From Ruminococcus_C sp963590855 (GTDB taxonomy: Bacteria > Bacillota > Clostridia > Oscillospirales > Ruminococcaceae), in contig CAVAQT010000023.1 in assembly GCA_963590855.1 (NCBI GenBank), positions 1-39,957 of the forward strand: a DNA stretch of 39,957 nt, given 5' to 3'. The translations under genes were made by a program, and so were the position numbers. This document shows, one piece after another, positions 29,275 to 38,302 of the stretch (its first letter is position 1; every line of letters begins with the position of its first letter). The notes below the pieces were generated by a model. That model was not told where the DNA came from and searched no databases. It worked only from the letters and a program-made list of their open reading frames with translations.

Positions 29275-30705
29275 TTGAAGACAGGTCTGCATGAAGAATG
29301 CGGCGTGTTCGGCGTGATCTCGCCTCATACAACGGACGTTGCCACCATGACATATGTGGCGCTCTATGCGCTTCAGCACAGAGGGCAGGAAAGCTGCGGC
29401 ATTGTAGTCAATGACCGGGGCGTTTTCTCCCACCATAAGGATCTCGGACTGGTGCCGGAGGTATTTAACCGCAGTCAGGTCGAAAAGCTCGGACAAGGGA
29501 ATATTTCGATCGGTCATGTGCGGTATTCTACTACCGGAAAGCCCAGCCGTTCCAATGCGCAGCCCATCGTTGTGCGCCATGTGAAAGGGCCGATGTCCAT
29601 TGCACATAATGGAAATCTGGTCAATGCACACGAACTGCGGCGCAAGTACGAACTGCGCGGCGCGATTTTCCACACCACAAATGATACCGAAGTCATTTCT
29701 TATGCAGTAACAGAACAGCGGCTCAAGCGCTCCTCCATCGAAGAGGCAGTGGAATATGCCATGTATGACCTGAAAGGCGCATATTCTCTGGTCGTAATGT
29801 CGCCGCAAAAGCTGATCGCTGCAAGAGATCCCAATGGCTTCCGTCCGCTCTGCATGGGGCGCTGTAAAGACGGCAGTGTGGTATTTGCATCGGAAACCTG
29901 TGCGTTGGATAGTGTAGAGGCGACGTTTGAACGCGAGTTGGATCCGGGAGAGATCGTTGTAGCAGACGGCAAGGAGATTCGCTCCATCCGGACGCACTGT
30001 GGTCAGAAACCGTCGCTCTGCGTGTTTGAGTATGTGTATTTCGCGCGCCCGGATTCTGTCATTAACGGCTGCACAGTGCACGATGCCCGCATCCGCGCCG
30101 GAAAGCTTCTTTGGAAAGAGCATCCGGTGGATGCAGACGTGGTGATCGGTGTTCCGGACAGCGGTCTGGATGCTGCATTGGGTCTGTCTCAGGCTTCTGG
30201 CATTCCGTATGAGGTCGGCTTCATTAAGAACCGTTATGTAGGCAGAACCTTTATTCAGCCGAATCAGAAGATGCGCACCAATTCTGTGCGGATCAAACTG
30301 AACGTCGTGAAAAGCGTTGTTGCCGGAAAACGCGTCATTCTGGTGGATGACAGCATTGTCCGCGGCACGACCTGTCAGCGTATTGTCAATCTGCTGCGTG
30401 AGGCTGGCGCAAAAGAAGTGCATATGCGTATTTCCTGCCCGCCGTTTACAAATCCGTGTCATTTCGGCGTGGATATTGACAGCAAGGAAAACCTGATCGC
30501 ATGTCAGATGACGATTCCGGAGATCTGTGAACACATCGGCACGGACTCTCTGGGCTATCTGAGCATCGAAGGCGTACAGTCTCTGGCAACGCCGGAAATG
30601 ACACCGCAGACCGGCTTTTGTACGGCATGCTTTACCGGCAATTATCCCATTGAAGTGCCGGCGGAAATGCCAAAGGATAAATTTGAAAGCAAGATAGGCG
30701 AATAA
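29275..30705 (+). CDS. purF: Amidophosphoribosyltransferase
   Basis: A 476-residue enzyme that makes phosphoribosylamine from PRPP and glutamine, the committed step of purine synthesis. An eight-residue propeptide (MKTGLHEE) precedes nucleophile Cys9 in ECGVFGV. Glutaminase residues are present: Arg83 (GHVRYSTTG), Asn112-Gly113 (AHNGNL), Asp137 (TTNDTEV). The PRPP loop is ILVDDSIVRGTT. Four cysteines (249, 395, 449, 452) match the [4Fe-4S] ligands of B. subtilis PurF, so it is the oxygen-sensitive clostridial/Bacillus type. The start is TTG at 29275, with GAAGGGA about 11 bases upstream. The gap to the purF-like gene is 6 bases. Confidence 0.97.
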   Translation: MKTGLHEECGVFGVISPHTTDVATMTYVALYALQHRGQESCGIVVNDRGVFSHHKDLGLVPEVFNRSQVEKLGQGNISIGHVRYSTTGKPSRSNAQPIVVRHVKGPMSIAHNGNLVNAHELRRKYELRGAIFHTTNDTEVISYAVTEQRLKRSSIEEAVEYAMYDLKGAYSLVVMSPQKLIAARDPNGFRPLCMGRCKDGSVVFASETCALDSVEATFERELDPGEIVVADGKEIRSIRTHCGQKPSLCVFEYVYFARPDSVINGCTVHDARIRAGKLLWKEHPVDADVVIGVPDSGLDAALGLSQASGIPYEVGFIKNRYVGRTFIQPNQKMRTNSVRIKLNVVKSVVAGKRVILVDDSIVRGTTCQRIVNLLREAGAKEVHMRISCPPFTNPCHFGVDIDSKENLIACQMTIPEICEHIGTDSLGYLSIEGVQSLATPEMTPQTGFCTACFTGNYPIEVPAEMPKDKFESKIGE

Positions 30706-30756
30706 CCGGAAATTGCGAAAGGCGGTTTCCCATCACACTTTGGAGGTAACACAAAA

Positions 30757-31791
30757 ATGGAAAGCTATTCGGAAAGCTATAAAAAGGCAGGCGTAGACGT
30801 CACTGCCGGTTACAAGGCAGTGGAACTGATGAAGTCCCATATTGCCAGAACCATGACAGCAAATGTTCTGACGGACATCGGCGGCTTCGGCGGCCTCTAT
30901 GCACTGGATGTGGCAGGAATGCAGCAGCCGGTACTGGTTTCCGGTACAGACGGCGTAGGAACCAAGCTGAAAATCGCCTTTCTGATGGATAAGCACACCA
31001 CGATCGGTATCGACTGTGTCGCAATGTGCGTCAACGATATCATCTGCTGCGGTGCAAAACCGCAGTTCTTCCTGGACTATATTGCCCTGGGCAAGAATGT
31101 TCCGGAAAAGGTTGCATCCATCGTTTCCGGTGTGGCAGAGGGCTGTGTACAGTCCGGCTGTGCTCTGGTCGGCGGTGAAACCGCAGAAATGCCGGGCTTC
31201 TATCCGGAAGATGAATATGATGTAGCCGGCTTCGCAGTAGGCGTTGTCGATAAGAGCAAGGTCCTGAACATGGACAGCCAGAAGGAAGGTGATGTGCTGA
31301 TCGCACTGCAGTCCAGTGGTGTTCATTCCAACGGTTTCTCGCTGATCCGCAACGTATTTACTGTGAATGAACAGAATCTGGCACGTCACTTTGCAGATCT
31401 GGGAACCACACTGGGCGAATGCCTGCTGACACCGACCAAGATCTATGTCAACGCGATTCAGAAGCTGCTGGCAGAGGTAACACCGAAGTCCATCGCACAC
31501 ATCACCGGCGGCGGTTTCTATGAGAACATTCCGCGCGCACTGAAAAAGGGTCTGTCTGCAAAGATCGACCGCAGCGATGTTCAGGTTCTGCCGATCTTCG
31601 ACCTGATCGCAAAGACTGGCAAGATTCCGGAACACGATATGTTCAATACCTTTAACATGGGTGTCGGCATGATGGTATGCGTGGCACAGGAAGATGCTGA
31701 CAAGGCAGTCCGCATTCTGAATGCAGCTGGTGAAAATGCTTATGTTCTGGGTGAACTGGTGGCATCTGACGAGGGCGTTATCCTCAAGTAA
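30757..31791 (+). CDS. purM: AIR synthetase (phosphoribosylformylglycinamidine cyclo-ligase)
   Basis: A 344-residue PurM/SelD-fold ATP-dependent cyclase converting FGAM to AIR. Landmarks: YKKAGVDVTAGYKAVELMK, LVSGTDGVGTKLKIAF, DCVAMCVNDIICCGAKPQFFLDY, VGGETAEMPGFY, LQSSGVHSNGFSLIR and HITGGGFYENIPR. Typical length. GGAGGT lies 9 bases before the ATG. Its substrate FGAM must come from PurL (with PurQ/PurS or a fused form) encoded elsewhere, since none is in the window. Confidence 0.97.
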   Translation: MESYSESYKKAGVDVTAGYKAVELMKSHIARTMTANVLTDIGGFGGLYALDVAGMQQPVLVSGTDGVGTKLKIAFLMDKHTTIGIDCVAMCVNDIICCGAKPQFFLDYIALGKNVPEKVASIVSGVAEGCVQSGCALVGGETAEMPGFYPEDEYDVAGFAVGVVDKSKVLNMDSQKEGDVLIALQSSGVHSNGFSLIRNVFTVNEQNLARHFADLGTTLGECLLTPTKIYVNAIQKLLAEVTPKSIAHITGGGFYENIPRALKKGLSAKIDRSDVQVLPIFDLIAKTGKIPEHDMFNTFNMGVGMMVCVAQEDADKAVRILNAAGENAYVLGELVASDEGVILK

Positions 31792-31812
31792 AAGAGAAGA
31801 GGCAGAGCAAAA

Positions 31813-32439
31813 ATGAAAAATATTGTTGTGCTGGTTTCCGGCGGCGGAACCAATCTCCAGGCACTGATCGATGCGCAAAAGAGCGGACGCATCACAAACG
31901 GCAGAATCACTTGCGTGATCTCGTCGAATCCGGATGCTTATGCTCTGACTCGTGCCAAGGAAAACGGCATCGGTACACGCGTGATCGTGCCAAAGGATTT
32001 TCCGTCCCGTGAAGTTTACCATAAGGTGCTTCTGGAAGCGTTGTTCCAGGAGTACGCTGACCTCATCGTATTGGCCGGCTTTATGACGATTCTGGATGAA
32101 AGCATCATTCGGGCATATCATAATCAGATCATCAATGTGCACCCGTCTCTGATCCCGTCTTTCTGCGGCAATGGCTTTTATGGACTGCGTGTCCATGAAG
32201 CTGCCCTGGAGCGCGGCGTGAAGTATACAGGCGCAACGGTACACTTCGTCAATGAAGTGGCAGACGATGGGCCGATCATCCTGCAGCAGCCCGTTCCGGT
32301 GCTGCCGGGAGATACCCCGAAGATCTTGCAGGAACGCGTCATGGAACAGGCAGAATGGAAAATTCTGCCCCAGGCGGTGGATCTGTTCTGCAATGATCGT
32401 CTGGAGGTCAGAGGCAGAACCGTTTTGATTAAAGAGTAA
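31813..32439 (+). CDS. purN: GAR transformylase, folate-dependent
   Basis: A 208-residue formyltransferase that uses 10-formyltetrahydrofolate to make FGAR. Landmarks: VLVSGGGTNLQALIDA (phosphate-binding loop), LAGFMTIL, the catalytic INVHPSLIPSFCGNGFYG (Asn, His) and VADDGPIILQQ (Asp). It lies 21 bases after purM. The alternative formate-dependent enzyme PurT is not seen. Confidence 0.96.
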   Translation: MKNIVVLVSGGGTNLQALIDAQKSGRITNGRITCVISSNPDAYALTRAKENGIGTRVIVPKDFPSREVYHKVLLEALFQEYADLIVLAGFMTILDESIIRAYHNQIINVHPSLIPSFCGNGFYGLRVHEAALERGVKYTGATVHFVNEVADDGPIILQQPVPVLPGDTPKILQERVMEQAEWKILPQAVDLFCNDRLEVRGRTVLIKE

Positions 32440-32494
32440 CGGCAGTAATGTCGAAAGAAATGCGGAGCATATCCGCCAAAAGCAGGAGGAAGCT

Positions 32495-33208
32495 ATGAAA
32501 ATTGCATCATTGCAGCAGGAACTGCAGCAAAATTCTTATCCGGGCAGAGGTATTGTACTGGGTCGCTCGGAAGACGGAAATTACGCTGTTTCTGCATACT
32601 TTATTATGGGAAGAAGTGAAAACAGCCGTAACCGCGTGTTCGTAGAGGACGGCGCAGGCATTCGCACTCAGGCATTTGATCCGTCTAAGATGGTAGATCC
32701 TAGCCTGATTATCTACGCGCCGGTTCGCGTTCTGGGAGACTATACCATTGTTACCAATGGTGATCAGACAGATACTGTGTATGATTTGATGCAGGCAGGG
32801 AAAACTTTTGAAGAGTCTCTGCGTACCCGGGAGTTCGAGCCGGATGCACCGAACTACACACCGCGCATTTCCGGTCTTATCGACCAGAGCAACAATGGTT
32901 TCTCCTATGCGCTTTCCATTTTGAAGAGCGCAGACGGAGACCCGTCCTCCTGCCAGAGATACACTTTCTCTTATTCCAATCCCATTGCCGGAGTCGGACA
33001 CTTTATCCATACCTATGAGGGCGACGGCAATCCGCTGCCGAGCTTTTCTGGTGAGCCGCAGAAAATCGCTGTTTCTGGCGATATTGATGCATTTACAGAA
33101 ATGCTGTGGAGCAGCCTGAATGCTGATAATAAGGTGTCTCTGTTTGTTCGTTACATTGATCTCAAGACGAAAAAGGCTGAAACCAGAATCGTAAACAAGA
33201 ACCAGTAA
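32495..33208 (+). CDS. PurO-type IMP cyclohydrolase
   Basis: A 237-residue protein of the family first defined by archaeal PurO. Landmarks: SYPGRGIVLGRSEDGNYAV, YFIMGRSENSRNRVF (the conserved GRSxxSRNR block) and TPRISGLID. It closes FAICAR to IMP, the last step of the pathway. Most bacteria do this with the N-terminal MGS-like domain of bifunctional PurH; here that domain is absent from the next gene, so this protein should replace it. AGGAGG lies before the ATG, and the transformylase gene follows after 13 bases. Confidence 0.88.
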   Translation: MKIASLQQELQQNSYPGRGIVLGRSEDGNYAVSAYFIMGRSENSRNRVFVEDGAGIRTQAFDPSKMVDPSLIIYAPVRVLGDYTIVTNGDQTDTVYDLMQAGKTFEESLRTREFEPDAPNYTPRISGLIDQSNNGFSYALSILKSADGDPSSCQRYTFSYSNPIAGVGHFIHTYEGDGNPLPSFSGEPQKIAVSGDIDAFTEMLWSSLNADNKVSLFVRYIDLKTKKAETRIVNKNQ

Positions 33209-33221
33209 GGAGGTACTTCCC

Positions 33222-34403
33222 ATGGCAAATGAAATGCAGTTAAAATACGGCTGTAATCCGAATCAGAAACCTTCCCGGATCTATATGGAGGACGGCAGCG
33301 ATCTGCCAATCACTGTATTGAACGGCAAGCCGGGTTATATCAACCTGTTGGATGCCTTCAACGGCTGGCAGCTGGTATCCGAGCTGAAAGAAGCTACTGG
33401 CATGTGTGCTGCGACATCTTTCAAGCACGTTTCTCCGGCAGGCGCAGCAGTAGGTGCACCGTTGTCGGATACGCTGAAAAAGATCTATTTTGTTGATGAT
33501 CTGGGTGAACTGTCTCCGCTGGCGTGTGCATATGCAAGAGCCAGAGGTGCAGACCGCATGTCCTCTTACGGCGATTTCATTGCGCTGTCGGATGTCTGCG
33601 ATGTACCGACTGCAAAAATGATCCAGCGTGAAGTTTCTGACGGTATCATTGCGCCGGGATATGAGCCGGAAGCACTGGAGATCCTCAAGTCCAAGCGCAA
33701 GGGCACTTATAACATTATCCAGATCGATCCGGCATATCGTCCGGCTGACCTGGAACGGAAACAAGTATTCGGTGTCACATTTGAACAGGGTCACAACTTC
33801 CTCAAGATCGACGAAGAGATGCTGTCCAATGTGGTAACTGACAACAAGGACATTCCGGAAAAGTATAAGAGAGACCTCATGATCTCCCTGATTACGCTGA
33901 AATATACACAGTCCAATTCCGTATGCTATGTCAAGGACGGTCAGGCAATCGGTATCGGCGCAGGACAGCAGTCCCGTATCCACTGCACACGTCTTGCCGG
34001 CAATAAGGCTGATATCTGGTGGCTGCGTCAGCATCCCAAGGTTATGGGTCTGCAATTTGTAGACGGCATTCGCCGCCCGGATCGCGACAATGCCATTGAT
34101 GTATACATTTCCGATGAGTATATGGACGTTCTGGCGGACGGCGTATGGCAGAATACCTTCAAGGTAAAGCCGGAAGTCTTTACGAAGGAAGAACAGAAGG
34201 TATGGTTGGCGCAGAACACAGAGGTTTGCCTCGGTTCTGACGCATTCTTCCCCTTTGGTGATAACATTGAGCGCGCACACAAGAGCGGCGTACAGTATAT
34301 CGCTGAGCCGGGCGGTTCTATCCGAGATGACCATGTTATTGCAACCTGCAATAAGTACAATATGGCATTGGCATTCACAGGCATCCGTCTGTTCCATCAC
34401 TGA
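33222..34403 (+). CDS. purH: Stand-alone AICAR transformylase (PurH C-terminal domain only)
   Basis: A 393-residue enzyme that formylates AICAR to FAICAR with 10-formyltetrahydrofolate. Landmarks: LKYGCNPNQKPS, INLLDAFNGWQLVSEL, TSFKHVSPAGAAVG (catalytic Lys-His), FIALSD, YTQSNSVCYVKDGQAIGIGAGQQSR, SDAFFPFGDNIERAHKSGVQYIAEPGGSIRDDHV. The protein begins directly with the transformylase domain, with no IMP-cyclohydrolase domain, matching the separate PurO-type gene just upstream. GGAGG is close before the ATG. Confidence 0.93.
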   Translation: MANEMQLKYGCNPNQKPSRIYMEDGSDLPITVLNGKPGYINLLDAFNGWQLVSELKEATGMCAATSFKHVSPAGAAVGAPLSDTLKKIYFVDDLGELSPLACAYARARGADRMSSYGDFIALSDVCDVPTAKMIQREVSDGIIAPGYEPEALEILKSKRKGTYNIIQIDPAYRPADLERKQVFGVTFEQGHNFLKIDEEMLSNVVTDNKDIPEKYKRDLMISLITLKYTQSNSVCYVKDGQAIGIGAGQQSRIHCTRLAGNKADIWWLRQHPKVMGLQFVDGIRRPDRDNAIDVYISDEYMDVLADGVWQNTFKVKPEVFTKEEQKVWLAQNTEVCLGSDAFFPFGDNIERAHKSGVQYIAEPGGSIRDDHVIATCNKYNMALAFTGIRLFHH

Positions 34404-34421
34404 TCCGGGAGGAAAGACAGC

Positions 34422-35702
34422 ATGAAGATTTTAGTTGTAGGCGGCGGCGGAAGAGAACATGCCATCGTCATGAAACTGGCAGAAAGCCCGAAGGTCGATG
34501 CACTGTACTGCGCTCCGGGCAACGGCGGTATTGCGAAGTATGCCAAGTGCTTTCCGGTAAAGGCAACAGATATTGACGGCATGGTAAAGCTGGCAAAGGA
34601 ACTGGCAGTGGATCTGGTCTTTGTTGCACCGGATGATCCGTTGGTTCTGGGTATGGCAGATGCGATGCAGGCAGAAGGCTTTATGACATTCGGCCCAAAC
34701 AAAAAGGCTGCGATCCTGGAGGGCAGCAAGGTGTTCTCCAAGGATCTGATGCAGAAGTATCATATTCCGACTGCGGAATACCGTGTGTTCAACGATCCAA
34801 AGGCAGCTGAAGCTTACCTGAAAGAAAAGAATGCGTATCCCACTGTCATTAAGGCAGATGGTCTGGCACTGGGCAAGGGCGTTGTCATTGCACAGAATGA
34901 ACAGGAAGCGTTCGATGCCATTGCTTCTATCATGGAGGACAAGATTTTCGGGGAGAGCGGCTCTCAGATCGTTATCGAAGAGTTCCTGACCGGCCCGGAA
35001 GTATCTGTCCTCAGCTTTACAGACGGTAAGACTGTAAAGCCCATGGTCTCTTCCATGGATCATAAGCGTGCATTGGACGGTGACCAGGGTCTGAATACCG
35101 GCGGTATGGGCACAGTTGCACCGAATCCGTATTATACACCGGAAGTAGCACAGCAGTGCATGGATACTATTTTCCTGCCCACCATTCGCGCCATGCAGGA
35201 AGAGGGCAGACCATTTACCGGCTGTCTGTATTTCGGCTTGATGCTGACACCAAAGGGCCCGAAAGTGATCGAGTATAACTGCCGCTTCGGCGATCCGGAG
35301 ACACAGGTAGTTCTGCCGTTGCTGGAGACCGACCTGGTAGATATTATGCTGGCGATCTGGAATGGTACATTGGATCAGCTGGATATTCAGTGGAAGAGTG
35401 GCTGTGCAGCGTGTGTTGTAATGGCAAGCGGCGGCTATCCGAAGAAATATACCACCGGTCTGCCGATTTCCGGCCTGGATGAAAACGGTCAGACTGAAAA
35501 CTGTTTTGTTTATCACGCAGGCACAAAGCTGGATGGAGAAACATTCCTGACAGCCGGCGGCCGTGTGCTCGGCGTTACTGCAACTGCTGAGACATTGCCG
35601 GAAGCACTGGAAACTGCTTATGCAGGCGTAAAGACTATTTCTTTCGAGAATGCACATTATCGAAATGATATTGGACAGCGTGCACTGAAAGCACTGTCAT
35701 AA
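34422..35702 (+). CDS. purD: Phosphoribosylamine-glycine ligase
   Basis: A 426-residue ATP-grasp enzyme making GAR from phosphoribosylamine and glycine. Landmarks: MKILVVGGGGREHAIV, APGNGGIA, IKADGLALGKGVVIA (ATP-grasp), IEEFLTGPEVSVLSF, LNTGGMGTVAPNPYYTP and IEYNCRFGDPETQVVLP. Standard length. GGGAGG precedes the ATG, 18 bases after the transformylase gene. Last purine gene; a GCCTGAGATCAGGC hairpin without a T-run (35716-35729) lies between it and uvrC, so read-through is likely. Confidence 0.97.
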   Translation: MKILVVGGGGREHAIVMKLAESPKVDALYCAPGNGGIAKYAKCFPVKATDIDGMVKLAKELAVDLVFVAPDDPLVLGMADAMQAEGFMTFGPNKKAAILEGSKVFSKDLMQKYHIPTAEYRVFNDPKAAEAYLKEKNAYPTVIKADGLALGKGVVIAQNEQEAFDAIASIMEDKIFGESGSQIVIEEFLTGPEVSVLSFTDGKTVKPMVSSMDHKRALDGDQGLNTGGMGTVAPNPYYTPEVAQQCMDTIFLPTIRAMQEEGRPFTGCLYFGLMLTPKGPKVIEYNCRFGDPETQVVLPLLETDLVDIMLAIWNGTLDQLDIQWKSGCAACVVMASGGYPKKYTTGLPISGLDENGQTENCFVYHAGTKLDGETFLTAGGRVLGVTATAETLPEALETAYAGVKTISFENAHYRNDIGQRALKALS

Positions 35703-35751
35703 TTGTAATAAAATTGCCTGAGATCAGGCACCGACACCCGGAGGCGTTGTT

Positions 35752-37584
35752 ATGAATTGTCGTTTACCTGTACTGAGGGAAAAAACCGCAAAGCTTACAA
35801 CATCTCCGGGTGTTTATTTGATGAAGAATCAGAAGTCTGAGATCATCTATGTCGGAAAGGCAAAGAATCTGAAAAATCGTGTGACAAGTTATTTTCGGGA
35901 GTCTGCCGACCATACGCCTAAAGTGGCAAGTATGGTAGAACATGTGTATGACTACGATTTTATTGTCACCGACTCGGAATATGAAGCCCTTGTGCTGGAG
36001 TGCAGCCTAATCAAACAGCACCAGCCAAAATACAACATTTTGCTGAAGGATGACAAAGGCTACACTTATCTCTGCTTTTCCGATGAGCCGTATCCCAGAC
36101 TGACAGTTGAGAAAAATAAGAAAAAACCCGGCGATTACCTCGGCCCATATATGAGTGGTTATGTAGCACGAGAAACTGCACGGGAGACCAACCGGGTATT
36201 TCGTCTGCCGACATGTCATAAGCGCTTTCCGGAGGACTTTAAGAAAACGCGTCCCTGTCTGAATTATCACATCAAACAGTGCATGGGTGTGTGCCGCGGC
36301 TGTGTTTCTCAATCAGATTATGCCGAAATGATTCACCAGGCAAAAGAATATATCCAGATGGGGAGTACAGATTCTGTCAAGCGCATGCAGGCAGAAATGG
36401 AACATGCCGCGGAGGAATTGGACTTTGAACGGGCAGCAATGCTCCGCGATCGAATCGCAGCCGTGACAAAAGCCGGAGAGACACAGAAGATCATGGATGC
36501 CGCGTTGGAAGAAGCGGATATTATCGCCATGGCAGAACACGGCGGAACACAGTGTGTTTCTATTCTGCGCTACCGGGGCAGGAGACTGTTCGATAAAGAA
36601 ACTTTCTTTTTCCAGGAAAATGCGCCCCGGGAAGAGGTAATGAATTCCTATCTGACGCAGTATTATGAGCACCATCGGTCGGATATTCCGAAAAATATTG
36701 TGCTGGAATTTTCACTGCCAAATCAGGAAATGTATGAGAAGCTGTTTTCCGAGTATGCAGGTGCTCGTGTGCGTATCACGGTTCCGCAGAGAGGAACGCT
36801 TTGCCAGTTTGTGCAGCTTTCCCGGAACAATGCCAATGAAGAACTGGCAATCCGCTTTAACCGAACCGGCAGGGAAGTGCAGGCACTGGAAGAACTGGGA
36901 AATGTTTTGGGATTGGCACAGCCGCCGCAGTATATCGAAGCATACGATATCTCGAATCTGTCCTCCACCTCCATGGTATGCGGCATGGTCGTATTTGAAA
37001 ACGGCAGGCCGCAGAAGAAAGCCTATAAGCGTTTTCGCATGAAAGAGCACGTCACACAGGACGACTATGCCTGCATGAGAGAGGCTCTGACCCGCCGCCT
37101 GAAGCATTATGTGGCGCAGGATGATCCCGGTTTCTCCCGTCTGCCGGATCTGATTCTGCTGGACGGCGGACAGGGACATGTCAACACCATCGCGCCGGTG
37201 CTCCGGGACTTTGACCTGCATGTGCCATTGTTTGGCATGGTAAAAGACCAGAAGCACCGCACACGCGCCATATCCGGTGCCGGCGGAGAGATCTCGCTGT
37301 CTGCCAACCGGGCTGCGTTCCATTTGCTCACCCAGATCCAGGATGAGGTGCACCGCTATTCTGTCGCCTATATGCATAGCATTCACGCGAAGTCCTCCTA
37401 TCAGATGGAACTCACAAAGGTACGCGGCATTGGTGAGAAAAAGGCACAGAAGCTGCTGCTTCGCTTTAAGACGCTGGCGAACCTCAAACAGGCAACATTG
37501 GAAGAACTGGAATCTACAGCAGGCATCAACCGGCAAACGGCAGAAGCGCTTTATGCGGTGATCCAGGAAATGGTCAGCCCATGA
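35752..37584 (+). CDS. uvrC: Excinuclease ABC subunit C
   Basis: A 610-residue nucleotide-excision-repair nuclease. The GIY-YIG domain (SPGVYLMKN...IIYVGKAKNLKNRV, about 18-50) makes the 3' cut; the UVR motif MEHAAEELDFERAAMLRDRI (about 210-230) contacts UvrB; the RNase H-like domain (EAYDISNLSSTSMV, LILLDGGQGH) makes the 5' cut; the C-terminal helix-hairpin-helix pair is VRGIGEKKAQKLLLRF and ELESTAGINRQTAEAL. Cys-rich HIKQCMGVCRGCVS is typical of UvrC and holds an Fe-S cluster in some. GGAGG lies before the ATG. It probably extends the purine transcript. Confidence 0.97.
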   Translation: MNCRLPVLREKTAKLTTSPGVYLMKNQKSEIIYVGKAKNLKNRVTSYFRESADHTPKVASMVEHVYDYDFIVTDSEYEALVLECSLIKQHQPKYNILLKDDKGYTYLCFSDEPYPRLTVEKNKKKPGDYLGPYMSGYVARETARETNRVFRLPTCHKRFPEDFKKTRPCLNYHIKQCMGVCRGCVSQSDYAEMIHQAKEYIQMGSTDSVKRMQAEMEHAAEELDFERAAMLRDRIAAVTKAGETQKIMDAALEEADIIAMAEHGGTQCVSILRYRGRRLFDKETFFFQENAPREEVMNSYLTQYYEHHRSDIPKNIVLEFSLPNQEMYEKLFSEYAGARVRITVPQRGTLCQFVQLSRNNANEELAIRFNRTGREVQALEELGNVLGLAQPPQYIEAYDISNLSSTSMVCGMVVFENGRPQKKAYKRFRMKEHVTQDDYACMREALTRRLKHYVAQDDPGFSRLPDLILLDGGQGHVNTIAPVLRDFDLHVPLFGMVKDQKHRTRAISGAGGEISLSANRAAFHLLTQIQDEVHRYSVAYMHSIHAKSSYQMELTKVRGIGEKKAQKLLLRFKTLANLKQATLEELESTAGINRQTAEALYAVIQEMVSP

Positions 37585-37621
37585 GAAACGCATCTTTTCC
37601 GAAAGAATTCATGAAAAAAGC

Positions 37622-37650
37622 TGGACATTTGCACCGATTCGGTGTATAAT
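37622..37650 (+). promoter_or_regulatory. Promoter before rsmD with a palindrome in its spacer
   Basis: TGGACA (37622-37627), 17-bp spacer, TATAAT (37645-37650). The spacer contains CACCGA-T-TCGGTG (37632-37644), a perfect 6+1+6 palindrome that abuts the -10, an ideal repressor position. Confidence 0.65.
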
Positions 37651-37658
37651 AAAAAGGT

Positions 37659-37739
37659 ATGAATTTAGAGCATTATTCGGATGATTTTGTAATGTGCACC
37701 AAAACAGGCGTTTCACAATATTTCCGAGATGCTTTTTAA
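37659..37739 (+). CDS. Possible 26-codon small ORF before rsmD
   Basis: ATG at 37659 opens a frame starting MNLEHYSDDFVMC, ending TAA at 37737-37739 directly before the rsmD ribosome site. The ATG is only about 9 bases after the -10 hexamer, so the message would be almost leaderless and AAAAAGG would be largely untranscribed. No relative recognised. May be chance. Confidence 0.25.
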   Translation: MNLEHYSDDFVMCTKTGVSQYFRDAF

Positions 37740-37752
37740 AAGGAGAATGCAT

Positions 37753-38301
37753 ATGCGTGTAATTGCCGGCAGTGCGAAAGGCAGAAAACTGAAAACATTG
37801 GAAGGTATGGATGTCCGTCCGACAACAGATAAGGTCAAAGAAGCGATTTTCTCGGCGATCCAGTTTGATCTGCCGGGAGCAGCTGTGCTGGATCTGTTTG
37901 CCGGGAGCGGTCAGATGGGAATCGAAGCCCTGAGCCGTGGTGCAGACAGTACGGTATTTGTAGACAATTCTGCGCGTTCTCTCCGGATGACCCAGGAAAA
38001 TTTGGAATCTGTGCATTTGGCAGATCAGGCGCAGCTGCATCAAATGGAAGCGCAGTCCTTTTTGCAGACCACTGCAATGCGGTTTGATGTTGCGATCCTG
38101 GATCCGCCTTATCGCAAAGGCTTTCATGAAAAGCTGCTGCCGCTCTTGGCAAAGTGTATGAACTCTGACGGCATCGTGATCTGCGAACATGAAACAGGGC
38201 TGGAAATGCCGGAGGCAGTAGCAGAATTGGTGCAGAAAAAGCAGAAAAAATACGGTGCAATCACAGTGACAACTTATGTGTGCAGAAGGGATGAGGCGTA
38301 A
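37753..38301 (+). CDS. rsmD: 16S rRNA (guanine(966)-N2)-methyltransferase
   Basis: A 182-residue SAM-dependent methyltransferase. Landmarks: RVIAGSAKGRKL at the N-terminus, RPTTDKVKEAIFSAI, LDLFAGSGQMGIEALSRGA (SAM site) and the catalytic DPPYRKGF. It methylates G966 of 16S rRNA in 30S subunits. The ATG at 37753 is chosen for AGGAG 7 bases upstream and the standard MRVIAG start; a start eight codons earlier would overlap the ribosome site. coaD follows after one base, the usual neighbour. Confidence 0.95.
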   Translation: MRVIAGSAKGRKLKTLEGMDVRPTTDKVKEAIFSAIQFDLPGAAVLDLFAGSGQMGIEALSRGADSTVFVDNSARSLRMTQENLESVHLADQAQLHQMEAQSFLQTTAMRFDVAILDPPYRKGFHEKLLPLLAKCMNSDGIVICEHETGLEMPEAVAELVQKKQKKYGAITVTTYVCRRDEA

Positions 38302-38302
38302 T

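Noticed and set aside
28444..30534. Long minus-strand open frame of 696 codons opposite purF-like/purF
   Set aside because: It is antisense to two clear purine genes, has no recognisable protein pattern, and arises from their codon bias. The same applies to long antisense frames opposite purM, purH, purD, the PBP gene and the methyltransferase gene.
35716..35729. GCCTGAGATCAGGC hairpin between purD and uvrC as a terminator
   Set aside because: Short stem and no T-run afterwards; the uvrC ribosome site follows closely, so read-through is more likely.
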